Notes: generated by a model from the letters alone, not told the origin. A DNA stretch of 64,000 nucleotides from Deinococcus sp. KSM4-11 (GCF_004801415.1 NZ_SSNX01000001.1:992001-1056000); one strand, 5' to 3'. Numbered from the stretch's first letter, positions 8,175 to 16,238 are shown. Numbers and translations: made by a program.

Positions 8175-8569
8175 CGGGCCCGGAGGAGGCCGGGGTCTCG
8201 GTCACGGCCCGCCTTCCCGCTCCAGCCCGCTTCGTGCTCGGCCTGGGTATCCTGCTGGGATTCGCGGTGCTGGGCCAGGGGCTGGTGACCGCCCTGCACC
8301 TGCCCTTCCCCGGTTCGGTGACCGGTATGGCCCTGCTGTGGGCGGCCCTGGGTACACGCGTGATCCGCCTGCACTGGATCTCGGACGCCGCCGACGGCCT
8401 GCTGGGCATTCTGGGCCTGCTGTTCGTGCCGGCCACCGTGGGCTTCATCGGGTACCTCTCGGCGGGGGCCGCGTGGGGCTGGTGGGTGCTGGTCATGGCG
8501 GCCGGACTGCTGGTGGGCGCGGGCGTGGCGGGCGGGCTCGCGTCCCGTCTGGTACGGGACGGCGCGTGA
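8171..8569 (+). CDS. LrgA/CidA-family membrane protein
   Basis: Protein of 132 residues with four hydrophobic segments. Family hallmarks: GLGILLGFAVLGQGLVTALHLPFPGSVTGM (hallmark is the 'lPiPGsviGm' region, here LPFPGSVTGMALL), then GLLGILGLLFVPATVGFIGY. Start GTG at 8171 overlaps the mtnN stop (GTGA). LrgA/CidA proteins were first described as holin-like controllers of murein hydrolases and, in several bacteria, act with LrgB as carboxylate (pyruvate, glycolate) transporters; which applies here is unknown. The pairing with lrgB immediately downstream is the normal arrangement; the coupling to mtnN is less usual. Confidence 0.85.
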   Translation: MTGPEEAGVSVTARLPAPARFVLGLGILLGFAVLGQGLVTALHLPFPGSVTGMALLWAALGTRVIRLHWISDAADGLLGILGLLFVPATVGFIGYLSAGAAWGWWVLVMAAGLLVGAGVAGGLASRLVRDGA

Positions 8570-9228
8570 CCTGGATCACCGTCACATTGCTGGCCTTCGC
8601 GCTGGGCGTGGTCGCGCAGGTTCGGGTGCGCTCACCGCTGGCGAACCCGACCCTGATCGCCACGCTGCTGGTCGCGGCCCTGCTGCTGCTGACCCGCGTG
8701 CCGTATGCCACCTACCTGCGGGAGGTCGGGCCGATCCAGGGATTGCTCGCGCCGGCTGTCGTGGCGCTGGCGGTGCCGCTGTACCGCCTGCGGGCCCTGC
8801 TGATCCGGCAATGGCGGGCGCTCGCCCTGAGTGGTCTGGCGGGCACCCTGGCAGCCGTCGGCGTCGATGCCGGTCTGGCCCGGGCGCTGCACCTGAACAC
8901 CGACGCGCAACGCTCCCTGCTGACCGCCCCGGCCACCAGTCCCGTGGCCCTGCAACTCGCGCACCTGACCGGCGCGCCTCCCGCCCTGGCAGCCACGCTC
9001 GCGGTGCTGTCCGGCCTGCTGGGGGCCCTGATCCTTCCCCCGGTGCTGACGCGGCTGGGGATTCGCCACCCGCTGGCACGCGGGATCGCCATCGGGGCCG
9101 TGTCACATGGAATCGGCACGGCCCGCGCCCGCGAGGAGGGCGACTTGACGGGCGCGGCCAGTTCGATCGGCATGGGCCTCGCGGCGCTGATTGTGACCCT
9201 GGTCGTGGCCGGACTCAGCCGGTCGTGA
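8566..9228 (+). CDS. LrgB/CidB-family membrane protein
   Basis: Protein of 220 residues with about six hydrophobic segments and typical LrgB stretches: ANPTLIATLLVAALLLL, LAPAVVALAVPLYRLR ('l.paTVaLAvPLY' hallmark), LTAPATSPVALQLA and GIAIGAVSHGIGTARA near the C terminus. The usual start lies at GTG 8566, which overlaps the lrgA stop (GTGA); the frame remains open much further upstream but that part is antisense-like and out of phase with lrgA. It should form a membrane complex with the LrgA protein. Its last 14 bases overlap the end of the convergent MOSC gene. Confidence 0.87.
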   Translation: MTWITVTLLAFALGVVAQVRVRSPLANPTLIATLLVAALLLLTRVPYATYLREVGPIQGLLAPAVVALAVPLYRLRALLIRQWRALALSGLAGTLAAVGVDAGLARALHLNTDAQRSLLTAPATSPVALQLAHLTGAPPALAATLAVLSGLLGALILPPVLTRLGIRHPLARGIAIGAVSHGIGTARAREEGDLTGAASSIGMGLAALIVTLVVAGLSRS

Positions 9229-9787
9229 CCGTGGCTGCGCCGGGATGGCGGGCGTAGAAGGCCTCGAAATTGTCGAGGATGGTTTCCGTCCCCTGTGGAA
9301 GCTGGTTAGCCCAGATCACCGCATCACCCGCCCTCACCTCACCTTCCTCGATCACGCGGGCGTACATGCCGGGGCGGCGGGCCTCCCGGAACTTTTTAAC
9401 GAAGCCCGGATCGCCCATCCGCTCGGCCAGGGTCACGCAGGGCATGCGGGCCGAGGCGATTTCCAGCAGGACCGTGCCGACCTGAAACCTCTGGCCTATG
9501 GACACGGTGGCGGATTCCAGCTCCGAGAACAGGAAGTTCTCCCCGAAGGTGCCCGGCTCCAGCTCCCGACCCAGGCGTTCGGCCCAGTAGGCGTAATCCG
9601 GCGTGGTGTAGATGTACACGGCCTGCTCCACTCCGCCGTGGTTCTCGGTGTCGAGAATGTGGTCTCCGCTGAGGCCCAGCCGTCCGACCGGCACGGCGCC
9701 ATCGACCGGGAGCTTGTGGATTCCGGTCCAGCCGGATTTGCTCCGGACGGCACGCGGCTGACCCACACAGACCTTCAGGAGTTCCAT
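9215..9787 (-). CDS. MOSC-domain protein (YiiM-like)
   Basis: Protein of 190 residues. MOSC features: WTGIHKLPVDGAVPVGRLGLSGDHILD (ending in the 'l.gDg.aD..hHGg' type strand; here HGGVEQAVYIY), FGENFLFSEL, and ASARMPCVTLAERMG carrying the conserved Cys. MOSC proteins bind molybdenum cofactor or a sulfur carrier; E. coli YiiM detoxifies N-hydroxylated bases such as 6-N-hydroxyaminopurine with a molybdenum cofactor. The start at 9787 is fixed by TACACT at 7 bases. The gene ends 14 bases inside the end of the convergent lrgB-like gene. Confidence 0.83.
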   Translation of the reverse strand: MELLKVCVGQPRAVRSKSGWTGIHKLPVDGAVPVGRLGLSGDHILDTENHGGVEQAVYIYTTPDYAYWAERLGRELEPGTFGENFLFSELESATVSIGQRFQVGTVLLEIASARMPCVTLAERMGDPGFVKKFREARRPGMYARVIEEGEVRAGDAVIWANQLPQGTETILDNFEAFYARHPGAATVTTG

Positions 9788-9794
9788 ACGGGTC

Positions 9795-9800
9795 AGTGTA
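9795..9800 (-). promoter_or_regulatory. leaderless -10 (TACACT) of MOSC gene
   Basis: TACACT ends 7 bases before the ATG at 9787 and rejects the longer in-frame starts at 9817, 9874 and 9895. Confidence 0.6.
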
Positions 9801-9835
9801 CCGATCCAGACCGTCATGCACGGGCGTTCGTTCGC

Positions 9836-9864
9836 TTGACTCGCCTTCCTCCAGCCGGGATGCT
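9836..9864 (+). promoter_or_regulatory. promoter of TetR-family gene (TTGACT-17-GATGCT)
   Basis: TTGACT (9836-9841) and GATGCT (9859-9864) are separated by exactly 17 bases; the ATG follows 8 bases later. One of the few starts here with a recognisable -35. Confidence 0.5.
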
Positions 9865-9872
9865 GGACGGAC

Positions 9873-10484
9873 ATGGCGCGCAAGGTCAACCCCATCCAGG
9901 ATCGTGCCCGGCGCGCGGCCCTGGAGAAGGCGGCCTACGTCGCCATCTACGAACGGGGGTACGCGGGCGTGACCCTGGCGGACATCGCCGCGCATGCCGG
10001 CGTGAGCCGGGGCACGCTGGTGTACCACTTCGGGAGCCGGGCCGGCCTGCTGTCGGCCGTGGTGCGGAGGTTCACGCGGACGATCGGGGTGGCCACCCGC
10101 CGGGCGCTGCGGCTGGCCGCCACGCCCGAACAGAAGCTGCGGGCCTTCGTGGACAACCAGTTCTACGGTGTGGAGAACACCCGGCGCTTCTACACGGTGT
10201 CGCTGGATTTCCTGGCGGCGGCCACCCGTGACCCGGCCCTGATGGACGTCCAGCGGGATTTCCTGCGCGAGACGCTGACCCTGGATCTGGAACTCGCGCG
10301 GCTGTCCGGGGAGGGAAACGCCCCGGCGCGGGCCCGTCAACTGCGCGCGCTGGTCGAGGGCCTGAGCGTGAGGTTTCTCGCAGATCCGCAGCCCGAGCTC
10401 TCGGCGTACCGGGCGGACTGCCTGTCCGGCCTGCGGGCCCTCCTCGGCTGGCCAGACCCGGCGGCGGCGGGTCGAGCCGGTTAG
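9873..10484 (+). CDS. TetR-family transcriptional regulator
   Basis: Protein of 203 residues. The DNA-binding domain spans about residues 10-57: ALEKAAYVAIYERGYAGVTL (helix 1), ADIAAHAGVSRGTLVYHFGS (helix-turn-helix) and RAGLLSAVVRRF. The remainder is a helical ligand-binding region without an assignable ligand; the layout 'RGTLVYHFGSR' resembles the BetI-like subgroup. It is divergent from the MOSC gene with an 85-base gap that would hold both promoters, so autoregulation and control of the MOSC gene are reasonable guesses. The start at 9873 is followed immediately by a basic N terminus typical of the family. Confidence 0.87.
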   Translation: MARKVNPIQDRARRAALEKAAYVAIYERGYAGVTLADIAAHAGVSRGTLVYHFGSRAGLLSAVVRRFTRTIGVATRRALRLAATPEQKLRAFVDNQFYGVENTRRFYTVSLDFLAAATRDPALMDVQRDFLRETLTLDLELARLSGEGNAPARARQLRALVEGLSVRFLADPQPELSAYRADCLSGLRALLGWPDPAAAGRAG

Positions 10485-10518
10485 GTCATCGTCGAGGCTG
10501 ACACCGGACACTGCAGGC

Positions 10519-11268
10519 TCAGGTGGAAGCCAAGGCGCCGAGCGCGGCAGACAGCTGCCGGGCACCATCCAACAGGCGCGGGCCGGGGCGGCCCAGGCCG
10601 CTCTCGTGAATGGCGACGACCGGCACACCCAGGCCCCGAGCCTCGATCAATTCCGGCCGCAGGCGCTTCGCGCCGCACCACGAGCACACGATCAGGTCGG
10701 GTCGCGCGGCCCGCACCTCCTCGAGGGTCAGCGGCGAGCTGCGGCCAGCCCGCTCCGCGAGGGCATTCACCGCGCCTAGGCGGGAGAGCAGATCCGTGAC
10801 CCACGAATCGCGCGTCGCCGCGATGATCGGCCGGGGCCACCATTCGACCAGCACGCGCGGCGGCACCGGAAAGATCCGATGCAGGGCGTCCAGCGCGGTC
10901 GTCAATTCCACGATGACGTCCGCCGCCTGGGCTGACCGGCCGATGGCATGACCGATCGAGTCGATGTCGGCCAGCGTGTCGGTCACGCTGAGCGGGTCAA
11001 GAACCATCACGTTCAACCCAGCTGCCTGCACACGCTGCACCACGCGTTCCTGGCCGGGGACGCTCAGGCTGGCGAGCACCAGATCGGGCCGGGTGGCGGC
11101 CAGGGCGGCCACGTCGATGTCCAGATCGAGCCCGACCCGGACGGCGGCCTCCAGTCCGGGCGCATCGCTGTGGTGGTCGACCGCGACGACCCAGGACGCG
11201 GCCCCCAGGGCGGCCAGGATGTCGGAATTGCTGGCGACCAGCGAGGCCAGGCGGAGCGGGTGGGACAT
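10519..11268 (-). CDS. BtuF-like periplasmic-binding-fold protein, apparently without signal peptide
   Basis: Protein of 249 residues in the helical-backbone binding-protein fold (cobalamin/siderophore type). Typical segments: RLASLVASNSDILAALGAA, DIDVAALAATRPDLVLAS, VQAAGLNVMVLDPLS, and LTLEEVRAARPDLIVCSWCGA. In transport systems these capture cobalamin or iron-siderophore for an ABC importer. Here the protein begins MSHPLRLASLVA with no hydrophobic signal or lipobox, and no permease or ATPase of that family is adjacent, so the location and ligand are unclear. The ATG is supported by TAGACT at 6 bases. Divergent from the cytochrome c gene (82 bases). Confidence 0.75.
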   Translation of the reverse strand: MSHPLRLASLVASNSDILAALGAASWVVAVDHHSDAPGLEAAVRVGLDLDIDVAALAATRPDLVLASLSVPGQERVVQRVQAAGLNVMVLDPLSVTDTLADIDSIGHAIGRSAQAADVIVELTTALDALHRIFPVPPRVLVEWWPRPIIAATRDSWVTDLLSRLGAVNALAERAGRSSPLTLEEVRAARPDLIVCSWCGAKRLRPELIEARGLGVPVVAIHESGLGRPGPRLLDGARQLSAALGALAST

Positions 11269-11274
11269 GGCCGC

Positions 11275-11280
11275 AGTCTA
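11275..11280 (-). promoter_or_regulatory. leaderless -10 (TAGACT) of BtuF-like gene
   Basis: TAGACT ends 6 bases before the ATG at 11268. Confidence 0.6.
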
Positions 11281-11338
11281 CGGCCACGTGCAGGCGCGGA
11301 GCGCGTGCAGGCCGGTCATTTGCCCCCAGACGCTATGG

Positions 11339-11344
11339 TAGGCT
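11339..11344 (+). promoter_or_regulatory. leaderless -10 (TAGGCT) of cytochrome c gene
   Basis: TAGGCT ends 6 bases before the ATG at 11351. Confidence 0.6.
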
Positions 11345-11350
11345 CGGCCC

Positions 11351-11953
11351 ATGAAGAACACGTTCGCCGTCACCATGACGCTGCTGCTGGCCCTGACCCT
11401 GGGCGGCTCTCTCGCCGGGTACCGGATGGCCACCGCGGAGCGGGAGGAACCGGCGAAATCCGGTGAGGCGGCCACGGCGGGCGAATCGTCGCCCAGTCCG
11501 TCGGCCTCCACGACGGGCTCCGCCGGGCCGTCGACCGCGCAGGGAGACACGGCGGCCAGCCAGGGCGGCACGCAGGCCGGAGAGAACGGGGCCGTGATCG
11601 CCGCCGGGGGCGAGCAGGGTTCGACCGGCAGCACGGCTGAACCCCAAGCGGACGGTGCGGCCATGCCCGCCGACTCCAGTGCCACGGCCGCCGGTGATGC
11701 GAAGGCGGGGGCGACGGTGTTCGCCAGCAACTGCGCGGGCTGTCACGGCGCCGCAGCCAAGGGTGGCGTCGGTGCCAACCTCACCACTGCCGACGGCCCC
11801 AAGGCCTGGACCGACGCCCAGATGATCACCGCCCTGCGCGAGGGCAAGACTCCCCAGAAGACCCTGAATACCATCATGCCGCGCTTCACGGCCGCGCAGG
11901 TCAGCGACACCGACATCGCCAACATTCACGCCTGGATCAAGTCCCTCAACTGA
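11351..11953 (+). CDS. Membrane-attached mono-haem cytochrome c with long disordered linker
   Basis: Protein of 200 residues. An N-terminal hydrophobic segment (about 5-27) serves as signal or anchor. Residues about 30-115 are a Ser/Thr/Ala/Gly/Pro/Glu-rich linker of low complexity. The C-terminal 85 residues are a class I cytochrome c: haem attachment CAGCH at 128-132, probable axial Met176 in IMPRFTAAQ, and a terminal helix DTDIANIHAWIKSL. It likely carries electrons at the outer face of the inner membrane; partner oxidase or reductase is not adjacent. A strong terminator follows. Confidence 0.88.
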   Translation: MKNTFAVTMTLLLALTLGGSLAGYRMATAEREEPAKSGEAATAGESSPSPSASTTGSAGPSTAQGDTAASQGGTQAGENGAVIAAGGEQGSTGSTAEPQADGAAMPADSSATAAGDAKAGATVFASNCAGCHGAAAKGGVGANLTTADGPKAWTDAQMITALREGKTPQKTLNTIMPRFTAAQVSDTDIANIHAWIKSLN

Positions 11954-11967
11954 GGGGCGCGTCCAGC

Positions 11968-11998
11968 AGGGCCTGCCCACGCGGGGCAGGCCCTCTGT
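11968..11998 (+). terminator. intrinsic terminator after cytochrome c gene
   Basis: An 11-bp perfect stem AGGGCCTGCCC (11968-11978) / GGGCAGGCCCT (11984-11994) with a 5-base loop, followed by a T-rich CTGTGTTT. Confidence 0.8.
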
Positions 11999-12050
11999 GT
12001 TTCCGTAGTCGAAACGTGACGTTCGGGGAACGCTTCTCAGGTGCGGCGCG

Positions 12051-12056
12051 TACCGT
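12051..12056 (+). promoter_or_regulatory. leaderless -10 (TACCGT) of sppA
   Basis: TACCGT ends 6 bases before the ATG at 12063. Confidence 0.5.
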
Positions 12057-12062
12057 ACGCAT

Positions 12063-13676
12063 ATGCCCCTGTTTACCCTGCCTTTCCTGAACAAGTCCTC
12101 GGGCGGCCTGCCGGGCGGCGTGTCGCGGCCCACCTGGGTCGTGCTGGACATCACCGGCCCGTACCCGGAACGTCAGCCGTCCAGCCCCCTCCAGGCCCTG
12201 CTGAACCGTACGGACACACTCGAGGCCCTGGAGGCCCGCATCGAGAAGCTGCGCGGCGCAGACTGGCTGCACGGCGTGCTGGTGAAGATCAGCGAGTTCA
12301 CAGCCGCGCCGGCGACCGCCCACGCCATCCGCAGCCTGCTGGCGTACCTGGGCGAGCACAAGCGCGTGGTGGCGTACGTGCCACAGCTGACCATGACGAG
12401 CCTGATCGCGGCCAGCGGCGCGAAGGAGATCGCCGCGCCGGAATCGGCCGACGTGATGCTGGGCGGCTTTGCGGTCGAACCTACCTTCCTGGGCGCATTC
12501 CTGAAGAAGCACGGCATCGAGTTCGAGAACCTGCGTATCCGCGAGTACAAGGCCGCCCTGACCCGCTTCTCGCAGGAACACATGGACGACGCGAACCGCG
12601 AGCAGCTCCAGGCGTACCTGGACGGCCTGGAGGGCGCGTGGGTTCAGGACATGGCCCAGGCACGCGGCGTGGACGCCGGGGTGGTGGCCGGCTGGCTGTC
12701 CGGCACGATCACCAGCGCACAGGGCGCTCTGGACGCCGGTCTCATTACCCGAGTGGCGTACGAGGACGAGCTGGTCGGCCCAGCCACCCTGCCGCTGCTG
12801 GGCATCGTGGACTGGCTCACGCCGGGGAAACCCAGCAACGCGAAGGCGGGTCGGGTGGCGGTCGTGCCCGTGGTCGGCACCATCGTGACCGGGAAGAGCA
12901 AGAACAATCCGCTGCCCCTGCCGCTGCTGGGCGGCCCGCAGGCCGGATCGGACACCGTGGTGGCCGCCCTGAAGCGCGCCGAGCAGGACAAGGCGACCAA
13001 GGCCATCGTGCTGTATGTGAATTCCGGTGGGGGCAGCGCCCTGGCCTCCGACCTGATGTGGCGCGAGGTGCAGCGCAGCGAGAAGCCCGTCGTGGTCGTG
13101 ATGGGCGAGTATGCCGCGAGCGGCGGGTACTATGTCGCCACCCACGCGAAGCACATCGTGGCCAGTCCGTACACCCTGACCGGGAGCATCGGCGTGGTGA
13201 CCGGCAAACCGGTCATGACGGACTTCAACGACCGCCATGGCCTGCACCCCGAACGCGTCGGCCGGGACAGCGCTCTGCTCTACTCCAGCAGCCGCAGGTA
13301 CACCGACGAGGAGCGTGGACATGTCGAGCGGAGCATCGAGGAGGTCTACGACCGCTTCACCTCGCGCGTCGCGGACGGCCGGAAGCTGAGCAAAGAGCGC
13401 GTGAATGAACTGGGACGCGGCCGCATCTGGAGCGGCGCGGACGCCCTGGAGCGCGGTCTGGTCGATGAACTCGGCGACCTGCGCCTGGGCCTGCAGCGCG
13501 CGCGTGAACTGGCGGGCCTGCCCCACGACGCCCCCAGCTGGAACGCCACGCCGAAATCCCGTGGCCCCCTCCCGGAATTCGTGCAGGAGGCCGCCCACGC
13601 CGCCAGCGTGCAGGTCTGGCCGTTCGGCCGCGAGCGCGTGTTGACGTGGTTCGATCAGGACATCAGGGTGCGCTGA
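12063..13676 (+). CDS. sppA: Signal peptide peptidase SppA, long form (S49 protease)
   Basis: Protein of 537 residues with two tandem S49 domains, as in E. coli SppA (618). The catalytic lysine is in the N-terminal domain (Lys163 in IREYKAALTRF) and the nucleophile in the C-terminal domain (Ser353 in GEYAASGGYYVAT), followed by ASPYTLTGSIGVV. It should degrade signal peptides left in the membrane. E. coli SppA starts with a transmembrane helix; this protein starts MPLFTLPFLNKSS and shows no clear one, so it may be peripheral or cytosolic. Single gene with its own leaderless element; convergent with pepF 13 bases downstream. Confidence 0.9.
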   Translation: MPLFTLPFLNKSSGGLPGGVSRPTWVVLDITGPYPERQPSSPLQALLNRTDTLEALEARIEKLRGADWLHGVLVKISEFTAAPATAHAIRSLLAYLGEHKRVVAYVPQLTMTSLIAASGAKEIAAPESADVMLGGFAVEPTFLGAFLKKHGIEFENLRIREYKAALTRFSQEHMDDANREQLQAYLDGLEGAWVQDMAQARGVDAGVVAGWLSGTITSAQGALDAGLITRVAYEDELVGPATLPLLGIVDWLTPGKPSNAKAGRVAVVPVVGTIVTGKSKNNPLPLPLLGGPQAGSDTVVAALKRAEQDKATKAIVLYVNSGGGSALASDLMWREVQRSEKPVVVVMGEYAASGGYYVATHAKHIVASPYTLTGSIGVVTGKPVMTDFNDRHGLHPERVGRDSALLYSSSRRYTDEERGHVERSIEEVYDRFTSRVADGRKLSKERVNELGRGRIWSGADALERGLVDELGDLRLGLQRARELAGLPHDAPSWNATPKSRGPLPEFVQEAAHAASVQVWPFGRERVLTWFDQDIRVR

Positions 13677-13689
13677 CCAGCCGGGGCGG

Positions 13690-15480
13690 TCAGGCGGTCA
13701 GTTCCACGTAGGCCGCGATCTGGCGGCGGATGACGTCCAGGCTGCCCTCCCAGAAGTCCGGGGCCCGCAGGTCGATTCCGAACCCCTGGGCAAGGTCTAG
13801 CGGCGTGGCCTGCCCCGTCCGGGAAAGCAGGGTGTCGTAGCGGCGCTGGAAGTCCCGTACCGCCTCGTCGCCCTGTGTGCGGGCCGTCTGGTACTGGGCA
13901 TACAGGCCCAGGCCGAACAGCAGGCCGAAGGTGTACGGGTAGTTGTAGAACGGCAGGCCATAGTAGTGGCCCTTCACGGCCCACATGTAGGGGTGCAGGG
14001 TGCCCAGCGCATCACCGTGGGTTTCCCGTTGCGCCCACGTCATCAGGTCGCACAGTTCCTGAGGAACCAGGTCGCGCTCGGCCCGGCGCTCGTACACGGC
14101 CTGCTCGAACAGGAAACGGCTGTGGATGTCCACGACCACCTGGGCGTGCCCGAGGAGCTGCGTTTCGAGGGCGTACAGGCGTTCCTCGCCGGTGGCCTGC
14201 TCCAGCGCCGCGTTCTGGATGATCGTTTCGCAGAAGATGCTGGCCGTCTCCGCGAGGGTCATGGGCGTCTCGCGTTGCAGGGGCGGCAGGTGCGCGAGCT
14301 GGAGGTTGTGGTACGCGTGTCCGAGTTCGTGCGCGAGGGTACTCACGCTGTCGAGGCTGGGATCGTGGTTCATCAGGACCCGGCTCTGGTCGCCCTCCCA
14401 GCGCATACAGAAGGCCCCGCTGCGTTTGCCGTCGCGCGGGCCGGCATCGACCCAGTCTTCCCGGAAGGCGCGGGCGGCGAAGTCGCCCAGGGCCGGGCTG
14501 TAGGCGCGGAACTGCCGCTCCACGAAGCGGGTTCCGGCGTCGTACGTCCAGGGGGTGGCGCTGTGCCCCACGGGCGCGAACAGGTCCCACCAGTCCAGGC
14601 TGGACTTGCCCAGCGCGTGGGCCTTGGCCCGGAAATACCGGTGGAACTCGGGCAGGGAGCGCGCCACGGCTCCCTGCATGGCGTCCAGCGTCTGCGCGTC
14701 GATGCCGTGTGTCAGCAGGCTCGGCCCGACGGGACTCGTGAAGCCGCGCCGGGTGGCCAGCGTTCCTTCCTCCCCTTTCACGCCGTTCAGGCATGCGGCC
14801 ATGACCACGTCCACCGTCTTCCACGCGGCGATCTCGGCATCGAAGGCTTCCTTGCGGACTGCCTCGTCGGGATCGGTCGCCAGGGCACGCAGGGCCGTCA
14901 CGGGCAGGGTCTGCTCCCGGAAGGTGCCGGTCAGGACGGAGCTGACGTTCCCGTGCAGTTTGGCCCAGCCGCCCGCTCCGCTGGGACGCAGGCGCGCGGC
15001 GAGGTCTTCTTCAGCGGGGCCCATCTGGTGGCGCGCGAGGGCCACGGCGCGGCGGATCAGGTGCGCATGGGCCTCCAGCTCCGGAGTTCCGGCCGTCAGC
15101 GCCTCAATGGCGACCTCGTCCAGTTCGCCGAACCACGCGGTCAGGCGGGAGCGCAGAGGGCCCAGCGGAAGCGTCGTGGTCGTGAACCTCGACATCAACT
15201 GCTGCGCCACCGCGTCGCGGCTGTCGGTGGAGGTGAAGGCGTTGAGGTACGAGCGCAGGGTCGCGGCCCGGCTGGTCACGCGGTTGGTGGCGTCCAGCAC
15301 CCGCTCCAGCGCTGGCACGGTGACGACGTTGCCGTGCTCGTGGATGTTCAGCTCGTCGTACAGGGCACCGAGCGTGCCCACATCGTCGGCCAGCGCGCTC
15401 AGGGCAGAGGCGAGGGCCGGGTCGTCCAGACCGGCATACAGGTCAGTCGTCCGCCAGCGCGGCAGGTCTGTGATGGTCAT
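13690..15480 (-). CDS. pepF: M3-family oligoendopeptidase F
   Basis: Protein of 596 residues, the usual PepF length. The zinc site is TLAHELGHAYH (HELGH at 384-388) with the downstream third ligand in MTLAETASIFCET. The N-terminal region is helical, and a C-terminal segment KGHYYGLPFYNYPYTFGLLF is typical of the family. It cleaves oligopeptides in the cytoplasm. The start at 15480 is chosen because TACAGT lies 6 bases upstream; the frame is open to 15516 but would pass through that element. Same strand as phoU (66-base gap), so weak co-transcription is possible. Confidence 0.92.
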   Translation of the reverse strand: MTITDLPRWRTTDLYAGLDDPALASALSALADDVGTLGALYDELNIHEHGNVVTVPALERVLDATNRVTSRAATLRSYLNAFTSTDSRDAVAQQLMSRFTTTTLPLGPLRSRLTAWFGELDEVAIEALTAGTPELEAHAHLIRRAVALARHQMGPAEEDLAARLRPSGAGGWAKLHGNVSSVLTGTFREQTLPVTALRALATDPDEAVRKEAFDAEIAAWKTVDVVMAACLNGVKGEEGTLATRRGFTSPVGPSLLTHGIDAQTLDAMQGAVARSLPEFHRYFRAKAHALGKSSLDWWDLFAPVGHSATPWTYDAGTRFVERQFRAYSPALGDFAARAFREDWVDAGPRDGKRSGAFCMRWEGDQSRVLMNHDPSLDSVSTLAHELGHAYHNLQLAHLPPLQRETPMTLAETASIFCETIIQNAALEQATGEERLYALETQLLGHAQVVVDIHSRFLFEQAVYERRAERDLVPQELCDLMTWAQRETHGDALGTLHPYMWAVKGHYYGLPFYNYPYTFGLLFGLGLYAQYQTARTQGDEAVRDFQRRYDTLLSRTGQATPLDLAQGFGIDLRAPDFWEGSLDVIRRQIAAYVELTA

Positions 15481-15486
15481 ACCTGC

Positions 15487-15492
15487 ACTGTA
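15487..15492 (-). promoter_or_regulatory. leaderless -10 (TACAGT) of pepF
   Basis: TACAGT ends 6 bases before the ATG at 15480. Confidence 0.58.
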
Positions 15493-15546
15493 TCGCCACT
15501 CGCACCAGCGGCACATCGCACCCAGGTGTGGGCTCGCCGGACATCC

Positions 15547-16122
15547 TCAGTGGAGGGCCCGTTCCGGGCACAGCACCAATGTCTCCAGCCGCTCGGCCAC
15601 ATTCACGAGGTGATCGCCCAGGCGTTCGAGGTGGCGGGCCATCCGCCCGGCCGTCAGCGCGACCTCGGTGTCTTCGGGGCGTTCCAGCAGGCGGGTCAGG
15701 CTGGCGCGCTGCATCTGCTCGTACAGCGCGTCGACCTGCTCGAAATCCAGGCGCATGACCGCGTGTGCGGCGTTCAAGTCGCGCTCCGCGAAAGCGTACG
15801 AGAGGTGCTCGACCATCTGCGACAACAGCCGGACGATGGGCATGGCGTCCTGCAGGGTGGCGGAGCGCACGCGGGGCGCGAAGGTCTCCAGGTCACGGGC
15901 GACCGTGAAGGCGTGCAGGCAGGCGTCCTCGATCTCGCGTTCCAGGGCGTCCGTCTCGCGTTCCAAAATCTTGGCATGGGCGGTCAGGCCGGCGAATTCG
16001 GCGCGGGTGTCGGCGTCACGCACGGCGCCCAACTGCTCGAGCACGATGCTGAGCATCCTCAGGAAGCGGGCAGTGACCAGCGCGGTACTGGCCTGGCCTG
16101 CCGGGGTGATGCCGGACGTCAT
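15547..16122 (-). CDS. phoU: PhoU-like phosphate regulatory protein
   Basis: Protein of 191 residues, shorter than classical PhoU (about 235). It is all-helical with two related three-helix units; the metal-binding type motif is recognisable late in the protein as AGRMARHLERLGDHLVNVAERL (family pattern 'r.lER.gDha.nia'). PhoU proteins repress the Pho response and control phosphate uptake through PstB/PhoR contacts; no pst genes are in the window. The ATG at 16122 has CATACT at 6 bases, a variant -10. It is divergent from the ABC transporter genes (116 bases). Confidence 0.82.
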   Translation of the reverse strand: MTSGITPAGQASTALVTARFLRMLSIVLEQLGAVRDADTRAEFAGLTAHAKILERETDALEREIEDACLHAFTVARDLETFAPRVRSATLQDAMPIVRLLSQMVEHLSYAFAERDLNAAHAVMRLDFEQVDALYEQMQRASLTRLLERPEDTEVALTAGRMARHLERLGDHLVNVAERLETLVLCPERALH

Positions 16123-16128
16123 GCGGGC

Positions 16129-16134
16129 AGTATG
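16129..16134 (-). promoter_or_regulatory. candidate leaderless -10 (CATACT) of phoU
   Basis: CATACT ends 6 bases before the ATG at 16122; first base differs from TANNNT. Confidence 0.42.
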
Positions 16135-16238
16135 GGGCGCGCCTGTGATGATCCGGTCAAGGCCCGTTCACCATGTCTTGACGGGCTGGGGTTCGCGCCG
16201 GACGGCTGGCCTGTGCGCGGAGGGAAAGTGCTGTCAGG

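Noticed and set aside
12041..13408. Long Arg-rich frame overlapping sppA
   Set aside because: It is a different reading frame of sppA and has no protein-like composition.
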